DNA of 64,000 nucleotides from positions 142,030,421-142,094,420 of the forward strand of contig CM066733.1 of assembly GCA_033961575.1 (NCBI GenBank), written 5' to 3'. The notes under the pieces were generated by a model. The model was given only the letters and a program-made list of their open reading frames with translations, was not told the origin of the DNA and ran no database searches. The stretch is from Aselliscus stoliczkanus. Taxonomy: Eukaryota; Chordata; Mammalia; Chiroptera; Hipposideridae. A program made the translations under genes and the position numbers. Of this stretch, positions 12,489-23,959 are shown in pieces. Numbering within the stretch: the first letter of the stretch is position 1; the number at the start of each line of letters is the position of its first letter.

Positions 12489-13821
12489 GTGCTGAGACTA
12501 CAAAGGCACAGTTTTATTTGGAGTATGGTCAATCTTTTATACTGATTTTTACCAATGTTTTAGTTTACTATCCCAATAGTAGGTTGCTTAATAGAGATTT
12601 TATCATTAAAAATTACATACCCAAAGGAACTCAGTCTGTGCCATTGGTGGTAGAACCAGAAACACCACAGTGGCCACTGTAGGTAGAATTGGGACTGCAG
12701 CTGTGTGAAAATAGAATGACAGAGTAACATACGAAGAGCAGAGTTTACCTAAAAGTTGAACATATTTGACCCAGAGCTGAGGGTCACTAGACACTATAGT
12801 TATAATAGGTTTGTAGGCACATTGTTGTTGGATTAAGTGTTTGATGTTTACTAAAAACACAGTCAAAGCAATCCATTTTATTTTAAAGCTAAATACCTGG
12901 TCCTATTTTGAGAAAATCCATTCCTCATTTTGAGACTACACTTAGCACGTGCTATATATATAAAACCCAGGAGAGTTAATTAGTATCACTTGCATGTTTT
13001 CATTGTTAGTTCAATTATCTTGGCTCTGAAGGGTCCTTGGAGAGAGGATTTCTTCTACTGTCCTTACCTTAAGGCTTTTGTTTTGATCCTTTTGGATTTC
13101 TCAGGTGGTAGTCCTTAGAGTTGACCAGAAAAAAGGAGAGTTGGCATCTAAAAGTTCTACAGCCAGATGACTAAGGGATGTGGCACAGCTCTGTCTAACC
13201 TCAGAGCTTGAGACGGAAGGCCCTGTCACATTGGTCAGACATAGTGGACACTATCTCACTGGGCTCCCATGTCAAGTAAGTCTCTCTGAGGGGAAAAAAA
13301 GCATTCAGTTTTCTGTTAGCCTGCTAGCACTTATTGACTTGTGTGCTAAGTAGTGTTCAATTTTTTGAAAAAGTGTGGCCTTGCAATTCCCTCAGAATTA
13401 AACTTGGTATGTTTGAGCTGCCCTAAGGGAATACTTTTTAGAAGTATTGATATACAATTTATTCTCTCTTTCTTTTGGGGGTGGGGGTGGGTAGTTGATA
13501 GGCGGGGTAGAGTAGAAGGGTGGAAGGGACAGGCAGGGTAGAGTAGAAGGAAGCAGTGGGGGTGGGGGAGTGAAACAAAATAGTAACTTTAACTGCTAGT
13601 CAAAGCTTATTCAGTTACCACAGCATATTAACTGCAATTGCATAAAGTACAATAAAGTGAAAACTTTGTGGCTAACTCTTCAGTCCACAGGTCAAATTAT
13701 AAGGAGTCATTTGAAAAGAAAAGCTGAACTTTTGGTAAAAGTTTAGCAAAATTCTCAAAATACTTAAAACAATATTTAAATCCTAAAATATGACGCTGAA
13801 ATTAAAAATACTTGGAACACA

Positions 13822-13968
13822 GGGGCCGGCCGAGTGGCTCAGTTGGTTAAGAGCTCACTCAAGAGTGCGAACTGAGCTCTGAGCAACAGCCCGAGCTGAG
13901 CTGCTGTTGAGCTGCCAACAGGTGGTAGGATGGCTCAGCTAAAGAAAACAAAAACAAAAACAAAAAAA
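13822..13968 (+). mobile_element. tRNA-derived SINE, variant copy
   Basis: Starts GGGGCCGGCCGAGTGGCTCA, then GTTGGTTAAGAGC. A middle section rich in GAGCTGAGCTGCTG resembles the body of the long copy at 40686-41150, and an A-rich (CAAAAA)n tail follows. The 10-nt duplication ACTTGGAACA flanks it (13810-13819 and 13969-13978). It differs from the short copies in its anticodon-arm region and 3' body, suggesting a separate subfamily. Confidence 0.85.
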
Positions 13969-16469
13969 ACTTGGAACATAATTCCTTTCCTCACATATTG
14001 TTCCCATTGTAGAAATAGCATTTGAAATACTTGAGAATTAATTGAGGTACTCCTGATTGTCCAGTTTCTATGTTTTAAGAATTTGAATTTGACAATGATT
14101 TTTCACTCATATTACATTAATGCCTCATATTTTACATTTAAGTGTTGATTTGTTCCACTTAGTTTTGTTTAGCACTTCTGGAATTTTCTATTCACTTGAA
14201 CTTATTGACATTTGTCTAGACATTTTTGTATATAGTTTAATAATACTCTTACCAATCATATTAAATAGTGACAGAGGTAATCTATGGAATAATGAAGTCT
14301 CACTAATATCTGCCTAATCTTTTTCTAGAAAGGCCAGAGCTTGACAAATATCACAAACTAGTGGATCCTGCTTGTTCCCAGACAAGGCTTGTTTATTTAG
14401 CTGATGATATTTGTCAAGTCTACTCAGGTACAAATGGTAACCTGGAAATTATCCAGGAGTTATGAATGTGAAAAGTAAATTGCAACACCACCCTTCGAAG
14501 TGCTCAGGCCAAAAACTGAGCCATCATCTTTGCCTATTCTCTTTCTCTGGTAACTTCCAGAGAGTCAGCAAATCATCTTTGCTTCACATCAAAATATAAT
14601 CCAGAATTTGACCCTTTTTCACTATAACCACTACTTTTAACCATTCCAGACTAAACCACCAACTCCTTGCTAGATTATTGCAGTAGTCTCTTAGCCTTGG
14701 GGGAGAATTGTAAGTAGAAGGTCAATACACAATGAAACACAGCTACAAAATCTCTACATTCCTTTACATTTAGGGCGGGTTGTGTCTAAATTTGTCAGAA
14801 CATGTGATTATAAGAGCAAGAAACCCATTCACACTTGTTTACAAAAATAAGGAAGGACAATGGAGCCAGTTTTCCCAAGGAATAAGGATTGGGAACTGGA
14901 AAGTCAGAAACGGAGATGCTACTCTTCCCCCGCTGAGAGTCACTTCTCTGTAATTTTGTGTGTATGTTCCATTCTCCCATTTCCATCTAAATATGGGTAC
15001 TCCCAGCTGTAGTTCCAGCTCTACGTGATTCCCTAGTTCAGACATATTAACATCTTTATGATTCAATTCCAAATTCCCAGAAGATGATCTCTTGCTTGGT
15101 TTACTTCAGGTGTCTGCCTCTGATCCAATCAGTTTAGGCCAGGACACATGGTCACCTGATCAAAACATGGTTGTCCAGGTCATGCATTTCAGCAGGACCT
15201 AGGGGACCCATTTAGAAAAGGGGGCAAGCTAACTAATTAATATGTCTCCTGCAATTTATGAATAATTTAAATTCAATAGCCTGTTAAATGGTGTAGTGTA
15301 TCAATTATTGTCATGCATACATCCTTTGGGACTCAATAAACAGCAATTAATTCTATTTAAATGAATGCTAGCAGGTGAGATAGATGTGGTCTCCTTTTCA
15401 GAAAGTTTTTGCCAATAACATAATTTCTCACTAAAATATTTATTTTTAGTTTCTATTTTATTTCCCTCAATCAGCATCTAGCTGCCCCTATGAGACCAAC
15501 AGCAGAGACTTAGTTAGTCTGGTAGCCTTTAAAGACGATAATGAGGATTGGCAGATTCAGGAACATTATGAATTCTGTCTTTGGTCTTTGGCCTTCCATG
15601 CTGAATAATTTAATGAGCTGCCTTTCTTTTTGTATGTAGATTCCTTTTTTCTTCTCTTTAAATTTTCAGTGTATTAACTGAGTATTGCTTAGAGCTGTCC
15701 TGACTCAGCTAACTGTAATATAGCTATCTATAATTTGTCATTGATACATATTTTACAGTATCATCTCTTGGTCCATTCTTCAATAAGCTGGTAAGAAAGA
15801 ATTCCATCTGGGAAAATGTCACCTACCCAAAGGCAGAAAGCTATTGAATTGCTTGAAATCAACAGAGTGATCCATGCATTAAAAAAGAACAAGCAAAAAA
15901 TTCAATAAATAAAAGTTTGTTGAGTTATTATTATGGGTAAAACTCTCTGCTATGTGCTAAATTTTAAAATGAATAATATGTATTATTAAATTTTAATTGT
16001 ATTCTAAACTTAAAATTAACGTAAATCCTTAAATTTTGAATCTTAATTTAAAAATCAATTGAAACTGACTTACAAGAAATAAGAATTTGAAGACCCATTA
16101 CTTCATCTTTGCTATCATAAAGGCAGATATTTGGGGGAATTGTTTTTTTGTTTGTTTGTTTGTTTTTTACCTAATAGAATTCTGGATATCTCAGGTCTCC
16201 CTGAGATTGGAGAGGATGGATTGCAAATTCACAAAGCTAATTTACATTAGCAGATATGCACCAAATTCATCTTAAATTCCACATGTCCTCTATGAACCAA
16301 AGTTTTGGGAATGCCAGGATGAGTTCATAATCTGCTGAGAAAGATGAACTATGGAAATCAGAACAAAAATTCTAAAGTAAAAAATAAAGAACTGGCTTAA
16401 ACTGGAGAGCTCTTGAGGTCCCTTTCACCTAAAAGATACTGATAGAATGGAAAAACAGACTTTTGTGAG

Positions 16470-16720
16470 TATCTACTGAATGCTAACCAATGTAGTAATG
16501 AGTGTTAACCAATTTTACATTTATTTTCCAGTTTCTCCTCACAAAAATCCTAAGAAGAAGGTAGTATTAATCTCATTTTACACATGAGGAACCTGGCCCG
16601 TAGGAAAAACAAAGAATTTACTCAAAGTTGCACATATAACCAAGGCCTGGATTGAAATTCATGTCTGGCAGACAACAGAGCCCAGGATTTTTCCACTACA
16701 CCACAAGGCCTCTCAGCAAG
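16470..16720 (-). repeat. MIR SINE (reverse orientation)
   Basis: Contains TCTCATTTTACACATGAGGA, ACTCAAAGTTGCACATATAA, CTGGATTGAAATTCATGTCTG and a final TTTTTCCACTACACCACAAG. This is the expected reverse order of MIR. Confidence 0.8.
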
Positions 16721-16909
16721 AAGTTGTCCCTTCTCCAAAGAGTTTTATAATCCAGTGATGACAAATTATCCAACAAACTTATTTTCAACCTAGATGAAAA
16801 AGTGGATCATAAAATTCCTTGAGGAAATGATCTCTCTGTTTTGCAATCCCCCCATATAAAGGCTTTGTATTAAAAAACAAACAAACAAAAAAACCCTGAG
16901 GTACTTCTG

Positions 16910-17215
16910 ATTATCTCCTACCTGCCTTCCAATGCTCTTCTCCCTCCTCTTCACCAGGTCAATTCCTACTCATCTAAACTCAACTCTGGTGAATAGCACC
17001 ATTTCCAGGCCTTCTTTGGCTGGTTAAATTTCCCTCTTTAGTCCAATTTGGTGCATGATTCCATCAATGAATTCACCATATTGTTTTATAATTATTTATG
17101 TATGCGAGGTTCCCCCACCCTGTGGTGAGCTTGTTGAGAGCAAGCATTGCATTTTTGCATCTTCAGTACCTAGAACAATGTCTCAAACTCAATATTTAAG
17201 GTTTCAGAGAACTAT
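16910..17215 (+). repeat. LINE-2 (L2) 3' end
   Basis: Shows the L2 3'-end series: CTGCCTTCCAATGCTCTTCTCC, TCAATTCCTACTCATCTAAA, then GGTGAGCTTGTTGAGAGCAAGCATTGCATTTTTGCATC and a final TACCTAGAACAATG. Old and diverged. Confidence 0.7.
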
Positions 17216-17379
17216 AGTGAACAATAAATTCAGAACCGCTTGAAAATAGTTTAAGAACATCTTTAAATTTGTTTTATTGCTCGTTGGACCCACTGAATTA
17301 ACTGATTCAACAAATATTAAAACCACAATACAATTTTAGAGATTGGATGCATGAGACTTTGGATGCGGAAGCTCCACAG

Positions 17380-17560
17380 AAAACTACATTTCCCGAAATC
17401 CCTGAACCCCAATCGGAGTTGATTTGCTGACTGTTCTTGAAGGCCTGTCACCTCAACCAATAATGTAACGAGAATTTCCTTGAAGAGCAGAAATTGACCA
17501 ATCATAAAAAAGAGGGTGGGGCACTTCTGATTTCGGTTCTGAAAACGCGTTAGAGCTCTT
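17380..17560. promoter_or_regulatory. promoter-like block upstream of STXBP5: ZNF143-type site, three CCAAT boxes, GC/CACCC box
   Basis: ACTACATTTCCC (17383-17394) fits the ZNF143/SBS-type ACTACANNTCCC motif. Three CCAAT boxes in the same orientation begin at 17409 (CCAATCGG), 17457 and 17498, spaced 48 and 41 nt, as in NF-Y-driven promoters. GAGGGTGGGGC (17511-17521) is a GC/CACCC box. CTTCCGCGG (17558-17566), just downstream, contains an ETS core. Local CpG density rises from 17545. Spacing suits transcription to the right, starting near 17540-17580, but CCAAT boxes work in both directions and leftward (antisense) transcription is also possible. Use of this promoter is inferred, not seen. 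Confidence 0.6.
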
Positions 17561-17580
17561 CCGCGGCTCCTCGCGGGACC

Positions 17581-17606
17581 ATGAGGGCCGGGGAGTCGTT
17601 AACCTG
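17581..17606 (+). other. candidate first-exon end: Kozak ATG then splice donor
   Basis: GGGACCATGA gives a good start context at 17581, and the reading frame opens MRAGESLT before CTG|GTAGGG, a plausible donor at 17607. Unspliced, the frame stops at once (TAG overlapping the donor), so it codes only if spliced. I do not recognise the peptide. With the promoter-like block just upstream this may be the first exon of an unannotated transcript or an alternative STXBP5 leader. The donor would leave phase 2, whereas STXBP5 exon 2 begins in phase 0, so it would not extend the STXBP5 frame directly. Confidence 0.35.
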
Positions 17607-18991
17607 GTAGGGTGTCAGTCCTCTCCACCCCACCGGACTCCACCCTACGAATTCGGTTTAGTCTTGATGCGCTTCCAACCTTCCTTTCGTTTTTCTGTCG
17701 ATCGTTTCCACCTTTGCCCACATTCCTCCTAATCAGGGACCTCCGTTTCCCATCCACCTTGCCTTGTGGAACGCACTCTTAAGAGAGGTGCCGACAGCAT
17801 GAATTTCCACCTTTTCAAACTTGAACCAGACATGTATCTCTCAGCATCCAAACGAGATTGTGTCAAGGAAGGAGCAGAAAGGTCTGAGTAAAAAAAAACT
17901 TCATCCTTCCCTCCTTTCCCCTTGCAGAAGCAGCAGGGGGATTACTTAATGGATAATCAGCATGGAAGGCGGACTGAAGGCTCTGAAATGAGTGACAAGC
18001 GAGGTGTTTACTTCCACCCTCGCTCTCGCCCTCATCCCCACCCACCGTGGCGTGCAGACTGAACCCAGGGGTGGCGTGTCACGGGTCGGGACAGACACCC
18101 AGCCCGGGAGCGTTTCCCCTTGGGCAGCCGATGCCATCCTAGCAGCCCCCTGCCCGGGCCAGCTCGTTCATCCTACCAACAGTTTCAGGAATGAATTCAT
18201 TTTCACCCTTTCTAGGTTGATTTCCTTGCCCAGGACGTTTGTAGGTCTGCCATCCTCTTGCCACAGGCATCCTCGTGGTCTAGACGCCTTTAAAAAAAAA
18301 AAAACCCAAAAAACCCAAATCCAAATCTACCCAAAACAAAGCACATCAATAAAGCATCAACAATAATACTGCAGCCGGGAGTGTGGACCTCGCTAAAGGG
18401 CAAGCCCATACACCCACCCTCTGAAGACCACATTTCCAAGGTTTCCTGCTGCTTGTCATCAGTCGTCAACATGTTGACTATCTGAGCTGCAAGAGAAGCC
18501 GCTGCGTATACTCTAGAAGGGCCGATTGGGGTGGGAGCCGTTTGGCCACGGCCGGGGCTTTTCGCAGGGCATAATTTAAACCCCAGCTCCGCTCCGGCGC
18601 AGGCGGGGCTGCGGCGCGCGTGCGCATGCTCAGCAGCGCGGCTCCGCGGAGGCCCAGCTGCCGCCGCCACCGCCGCCGCGGCCGGCGCTGGAACCGCGGG
18701 TGCCGCCGCTGCTCCGGGCGGGCGTTGGTGCCGTGTGTCAGGAGCGAGGGAGCGGCCGGGCGGGAGCGCAGGCGGCGCCAGCGCCGGAGGCAGGCGGCCG
18801 GGGTTCTGAAGACGCGAGGGCGGGCCGACCCGGCGGCGGACCCACACCCCGGGCGCCCTGCGTGCGATGCCGGCCGGGCAGCGGCGCTGAGCGGCGGCCG
18901 CCGACGGAGACCAGGAGCGGCAGCGGCAGCGGCAGGAAGCGCCGAGGGGCGGCGGGGTCGGGGCGGGCGCGCGGCGGCGGGGCCGCGGGCC

Positions 18992-19054
18992 ATGGACGCG
19001 GCGGGGGCGAGCCGGGGCGGCGGCGCGGCGCGCAGGCAGCCCGCGGCCAGGTGA
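18992..19054 (+). other. upstream ORF (20 codons) in the STXBP5 leader, ending on a splice-donor-like site
   Basis: GGGCCATGG gives an optimal start context at 18992. The frame reads MDAAGASRGGGAARRQPAAR and stops at TGA (19052-19054), 265 nt before the STXBP5 start. The stop overlaps CCAG|GTGAGG, a near-perfect donor at 19051, so this could also be the end of an alternative non-coding first exon. If present in the mRNA leader, the uORF would reduce initiation at the main ATG. That the leader reaches this far upstream is inferred. Confidence 0.45.
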
Positions 19055-19319
19055 GGCTGGGCAGAGCCGCCTCCGGGCGCCGCCGCCACTGCGGGGCCGC
19101 CGGGCCGCCGAGCGAGGAGGCGGCGGCGGCGGCTGAAGCGGCGCCCCCCGCGGCGGGAGACGGGTCCCCGGCCGGGGCGCCGCAGTGGTTCCTGCGTGGC
19201 GGGTCGGCCTCTCCCCAGCCGCCCCCTTCCACGCGCGCGCGCTCCCACGCCCCGCTCCCCTCGCCCGGGGGCGCCCCGGGCCGCCCCCTCCCGGGCCGCG
19301 GGGCAGCCCCGCCGACACC

Positions 19320-19472
19320 ATGAGGAAATTCAACATCAGGAAGGTGCTGGACGGCCTGACGGCGGGCTCGTCCTCGGCCTCGCAGCAGCCGGCGGCGCCG
19401 CAGCACCCGCCCGGGGGCCGGGAGCCGGAGGTCCAGGAGACGCTCCAGTCCGAGCACTTCCAGCTCTGCAAG
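19320..19472 (+). CDS. STXBP5: STXBP5 (tomosyn-1) coding exon 1, residues 1-51
   Basis: Tomosyn-1 binds syntaxin-1 and SNAP25 through a C-terminal R-SNARE-like motif, forming complexes that lack VAMP2 and so restrain SNARE-driven vesicle priming and exocytosis at the plasma membrane. Its N-terminal two-thirds form paired WD40 propellers. This exon encodes the extreme N-terminus. MRKFNIRKVLDGLTAG is the family hallmark, and an initial MRKFNIRK with EVQETLQSEHFQLCK favours STXBP5 over the paralogue STXBP5L, which as I recall starts MKKFNFRK. ATG context is CACCATGA (A at -3). The donor is AAG|GTGAGC, phase 0. Residues 17-35 are a low-complexity Ser/Gln/Pro/Ala linker; I remember a glutamine run there in human, which here is broken by PAAP. 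Confidence 0.97.
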
Positions 19473-20700
19473 GTGAGCGGGGCGCGCCGCCCGGGGGGCT
19501 CCTCCGGGGGGCAGCTCGGGCTTGGCGGGGGCGCCGGGGCTCGCTCCGCCTCTAGCGCGCGTTGGCTTCGTGGGCGATTTTTGGAAATGGACATCATCTG
19601 CCTCCTCTTCGTTGATTTTTTTTTTTCGCTCCCCTTTTCACAGGCAGCCGTCCTTCAGGGTGGCTTCCCACGTATTCTATATAGATGGCTCTTTAATCCG
19701 TAGCCTCCGTAACCCTAGATGGAAGCGTGTTCATGTAATTCACCAACTTCGAAGTTGCCCTGGGAAAGTGTCTAATGACTATGGTTGATCGAAAGAGCCA
19801 AACCCGTTCCACTCGATATGGGCTCGTCACCTTGTCCTTAAACGATGTGGTGGGGAGGCTTGAAATATGAAGTCACAGGGTCCTCTATCATTATGTTTGG
19901 TGAAAAAGTTAGTTCTTGTGATTTTTTTTTTTTTTTGCCTCTTCATGGCGCGACAATAGCCCTAGCGGTCTGTAATTCAGAAAGAATGATGCAGCGAATT
20001 AATTCACCAGCTGCTTAATGAGAAATACACACTTGTCTTGGTATTAAGACCGACCTGCCTCATAAATGCCACGCGTTAGAGCTGCTTCAAAGTGTGTACG
20101 TACGCTTTATTGTCCTCATGCCCTAAAATTCAGGATTTAAAAGCAAAACGCAAAAAATAGATGCTGGACTCCTTCTGTTACAGTTGCAAAATGTTGCGAT
20201 TAGATGTTTGAGAATCGCTTTACTGAATCCTCGACCAGCTTACATGACCGCATTTCCTTAGAAGTACTTGCATTAGCCTCCAAATAAAGTAACGATGAAG
20301 TTATCACACTGGAAATACAGCATGAATTGCATTTTAAAATGAATTCACAGAATTTTTGGTCACTGTGAATGTTAATTTTTAGACACGATGGTATAGAATG
20401 TTAATAAGAAATTGTGTTATAGAATACCAGAATTATGGAAAAGCTGAAATTAAAGTGTAGCATAGGGATAGATTTTCTTTTCTTTTTTCATTTTTTTTTT
20501 TTTTTTGATTTTAGGTTCTATGTGACTAAGTTTTGTTAATGTAGATTTCAGAGTTGTTTTTCTCTTAAAGCAGTAAGTACATGTATGTGTGTTTTGCATC
20601 AGTTATAATTGGTTCTAGATTCTAACGCCTTTATTGACGCTTCTGTTTTTAAATTTCGCTTGCTGCCTTGGTTGGTGTGATGTCACTTGCACATCCCTAG
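19473..20700 (+). other. STXBP5: STXBP5 intron 1
   Basis: A U2-type GT-AG intron of 1228 nt with donor GTGAGC and acceptor CATCCCTAG, phase 0. Its first 90 nt are still CpG island. The rest is unique sequence with short T-runs (19617-19627, 19922-19936, 20490-20505). No repeat element or RNA gene was recognised. Confidence 0.95.
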
Positions 20701-20798
20701 ACTGTTCGCCATGGATTTCCTTATCAACCCTCAGCCCTGGCCTTTGATCCTGTACAGAAGATCCTGGCAGTGGGAACTCAGACTGGTGCTTTAAGGCT
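20701..20798 (+). CDS. STXBP5: STXBP5 coding exon 2, residues 52-83 and part of 84
   Basis: Begins after CCCTAG and encodes [20 protein letters not shown] and then [12 protein letters not shown], ending on two bases (CT) of a leucine codon. ALAFDP...[15 protein letters not shown] has the strand pattern of the first WD40 repeat: a hydrophobic strand, a tight turn, then GTxTGxLRLF in place of the usual WD end. The exon is 98 nt and leaves phase 2. Its donor is GTATCCTTT, a perfect U12-type 5' splice site rather than the major-class GTRAGT. Confidence 0.97.
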
Positions 20799-20807
20799 GT
20801 ATCCTTT
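20799..20807 (+). other. STXBP5: U12-type 5' splice site
   Basis: GTATCCTTT follows the exon end AGGCT. Positions +2 to +8 are the invariant core recognised by U11/U12 snRNPs. As a major-class donor it would be poor: no AG at +4/+5 and a weak exon end. Confidence 0.93.
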
Positions 20808-22920
20808 CATTTAAATTATTATTATTATTTTAAATTTTACTGTACTTTCTCAGTCCTTGTGTGCTGCTGATTAGTTGCTCTTCTTGTTTTATTCCAAAGA
20901 AATGCATGTTCGGGTAGATATGTGAAATCGTGTGGTGTTGGCTTTTGTCTTGATTATAAATATATTCATGTTATATATTGCTGTGATGTTTCTCACATCT
21001 CAGTTTATAATAGTTAACCTGTATCCACCTAGAGTTCTAAAATTTTGCTGTATGTAGCAACTACTGTTTACAAGGAGCTAGAAGTTTCTAAGGGAAATAT
21101 ATCTGCTTATACTGCGTAGTCTATTGACCGGAATATGGCAAGGATGAGGGTTAAAGACAGTTGCACGGGACACATTTTAATTGCTTTTTTATATTGTGCG
21201 TGGTTAATGTTGAACTTATGACCTATTTATTATTCTAATGAATTAGAGGTTGAAATTGAATTTGACTGTCTCTGACTTGTCTATCTAGAAAAATTATTAG
21301 AAAACAGTATCTTAATTTTATAGAAGTAGTTAGGGTTGCTATTTCTAGAAGTTGAAGAGCATTTTCTTAGCATAATGTAAATGGATAAGTGTACTCTTCT
21401 TGATGTTTCCTCTTTTGTAGTCCGCATTTATTCTGTACATGTTAAAAACTATTAGGTTAGCTGTACTCCGAAGTATTAGTCGAGAATGATTTTTCCTGGT
21501 TAAGCATAAACTATAGAAGTTTTGTCATAGCATATTTTCCAAATACCTACTCAGTTTTAAAGATAATTTTTTTAGTCTGAACAGTGCAGAATACTTCTCA
21601 TTTCCTCTTTTAAACTATTTAACTTAAAATTGTGTTTGCTTTTACTATGACATTCAGTCATCTTAACCTAAATACCCTTAATTTTAAACTTAAATGTAAG
21701 ATTTTTCTAAGAAAATGTTTTGTAGAGTTATCTGTAAGATACCTGCTTCCTGTATTATTGAAGTAATGTATTCATAATAAATAGAAAAAAATCACGAGAT
21801 GAGATTACAATAGACATAACGATCATAGAAACAAACAAGCAAAAGGGAGAAGCAGTGAATTTTACCCCTCACGTTTTATATTTATCTGGCTCCTGATAAA
21901 GGAGGAGGGGAACCTGCATTTGAGTTGAACATGTGCCTTCCAAAATTTTTCCTTATACTTTTAAAAAATCTTCCATCTAAAGGAGGACTGTATATAGTAT
22001 CAAGATATGCCTCATTTCATTTGATATTAGTGTGCAATCTTCAAAATGATCATAAAAGTTTTTTCAGATGGGCCATTGAACTGTTACTAAGTGAAGTCTA
22101 TTATTCAATAGTAAACAGCTGTAGTGCACTCACACCTGTAAAAATGGTAAAAAATGGACCAGCCTAGATTCGAGTCTGTGAATTTCTAACCTGTCTAAAC
22201 GGCTCTTGTCTAAATAGCTGGGTAGTTGAGAATAAAATATTTTTGGCTTTAATTGTTTAGATATTTTTATTCCTAAACCCAATGATCAGTATCTTCTAGT
22301 TTAGGGTTCCTGTTTTAGTCTTGTGAAGATGGGAATAAAGTTCATTTCTGTCAGTGTGGGTACTGAGTGTTCAGTAAAACTGTAATGACGCATTGTATGT
22401 ATTGTTAAGTCTAGGTTAAGTCTAGGTGGACTGTTTGGAACTGAAAGTTTTGGGTTTTTTATGTTCCCAGCAAAAGAATTCATCACTAGACTAAAAGAAA
22501 ATAAAAAGTTGAATTAAATCAATTATTTTTAGATTATTATTATTATTTTTTAAATTGGTTGAATTTTTACTATTTTCCCAATGTAGTCTCAATTTTCTTA
22601 TGGTAAGTAACTTTTATTTTTCTTTTAACAGTCAGTCTCCCTTTTTTATAATTTAATGTAATTATACGTACCACTACTAGTGAGGTTGACTTTATAAAAC
22701 CAAGTATTTTTCTTAGACAGGACTTTTACCTTTAATGCTTTTGAGTGATTAGCAAGTTTACACAAAGGGAGGAGTAAAAATGTTAAGCCTAATGCTACTT
22801 GCCAAACAAAAGCAAGGATCCAGTGTCGAAAATCATCACTGTATATGATTTTTGCTTATACATATTTAATAGTTAAATACTAGCTGAGTGTAAATAAATC
22901 TGTAATTATAGTTTACAATT

Positions 22921-22960
22921 ATACTCTAAATGTCTTTCTTTTTTTGGGGGGGGGGCCTGT
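22921..22960. repeat. T-rich/G-run low-complexity tract
   Basis: TTTCTTTTTTT is followed by a run of nine to ten G bases and then CCTG. This is a short low-complexity tract with no recognised family. Confidence 0.6.
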
Positions 22961-23959
22961 CTTACTATGTTTAGAATGAAGTCAGGAAAAGTATTTACCA
23001 AATATATTTCTACTTTTCCTTTTTTTGAGATTTATATGAACGTTCCAGAGTGGTAAATTGGTTTACCTACTAGTAATACCATATAGTCATTCCTACTGTT
23101 AGGTTTAAGTAGCAGGTCAGCTTATGAGCTTGCTTTATTATGGCCTAGATTTATGGAAAATGGCTAAGACCTTTTTATTTTAATCTAATTTCCTCATGTG
23201 ATGTAAGATACAAGTGAGTTTTTCTGTTCTTTATTTTCAAAGCTAGACAACTAAAACTACACTTTCTAATTTTACAGTTCCATATTGATATAACATGTGG
23301 ACTATCTCCAATTCAATTCTGTTGCCCTTGCTATTTTATATTTTTCATTGTGGCAGTAGATTTGTTTTAGTCCTTTTCTTTATTTTCTTCTCATGTTAGA
23401 CTCTGGTAGCCTGTAAAACATTTGTCTTAAAAGGTGCCTTTGAAGCAGAAATATGCTTCTAGATAAAGTATTTTCTTTCCATTAATCGTGGAGCAGAAAG
23501 TAGATGTATTCAGAAGTCGAATTGGGCTATTGAAATTTGAAATGCATATCTGACTTGACTAATAGAAAGACTTCCTAAATTTTGGACGACTAAATTATAT
23601 TAATCTACTCTGAGGTTAAAAAGAAAACTAGGTGAAGAGTTACATCTGATATCTCTTATTTGAAGATACGATTTAGTGAAAATCTGAATCCTTAAATAAT
23701 ATCTAATAATGAAACGAGATAAATTTAATGCATTTGCTGCATTAATTATAGCATATGACTGATGATATCATTATAAACATGCTTTATGTTCAACTTCCTT
23801 AGCTTCTGGAGAGAATATGAGGTTGGAATGTACTTACTAATAAGAAGCAGGAAAGTATATTTTATATAACAATCATAGTAGTGATGTGATTTAATTATAT
23901 TAATTCTCTTTTTGCCATGTAGAAATAAGTTCAGTTTGATTCTTATGAGTAATCTAGGG

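Larger units (their letters stand above)
1..17300. other. 5' flanking region without a recognisable coding exon
   Basis: No open reading frame here resembles a known protein beyond L1 remnants, and short ORFs are at the level expected by chance. Content includes the MIR, L2, SINE and half-L1 elements listed separately, plus unassigned AT-rich sequence (for example 2270-3720, 7060-9580 and 10520-13800). From memory of human 6q24, an antisense lncRNA (STXBP5-AS1) lies upstream of this gene; no exon of such a transcript can be identified here from sequence alone. Confidence 0.6.
18480..19560. promoter_or_regulatory. STXBP5: STXBP5 CpG island promoter and 5' leader
   Basis: A GC-rich, CpG-dense stretch of about 1.1 kb begins abruptly near 18530 and fades after 19560, covering the leader and exon 1. 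TGCGCATGCTC (18621-18631) is one base from an NRF1 site, and several GC-box-like GGGCGG stretches follow. No TATA box is placed convincingly, so dispersed start sites are expected. The start site cannot be fixed from sequence; a leader of several hundred bases is likely. Long open frames across the island on both strands are composition artefacts. Confidence 0.85.

Noticed and set aside
17581..17610. STXBP5 alternative protein N-terminus starting MRAGESLT
   Set aside because: The donor leaves two bases of a codon, while exon 2 starts in phase 0, so direct joining shifts the frame. Kept only as a candidate transcript start.
18290..19597. A 435-codon open frame on the - strand, and several 90-260-codon frames, across the CpG island
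   Set aside because: Proline/arginine/alanine-rich compositional frames on both strands at once, with no recognisable domain. The region is the STXBP5 leader and exon 1 on the + strand.
19185..19703. 172-codon + strand frame in which STXBP5 exon 1 is embedded
   Set aside because: The frame continues upstream of the true ATG and reads through the GTGAGC donor into intron 1. The real coding part is 19320-19472.
20799..20804. Treating GTATCC as a weak major-class donor or a misplaced exon boundary
   Set aside because: The codon split CT|C restores leucine and the conserved FGRPG reading, and both U12 signals are consensus, so the boundary is right and the class is minor.
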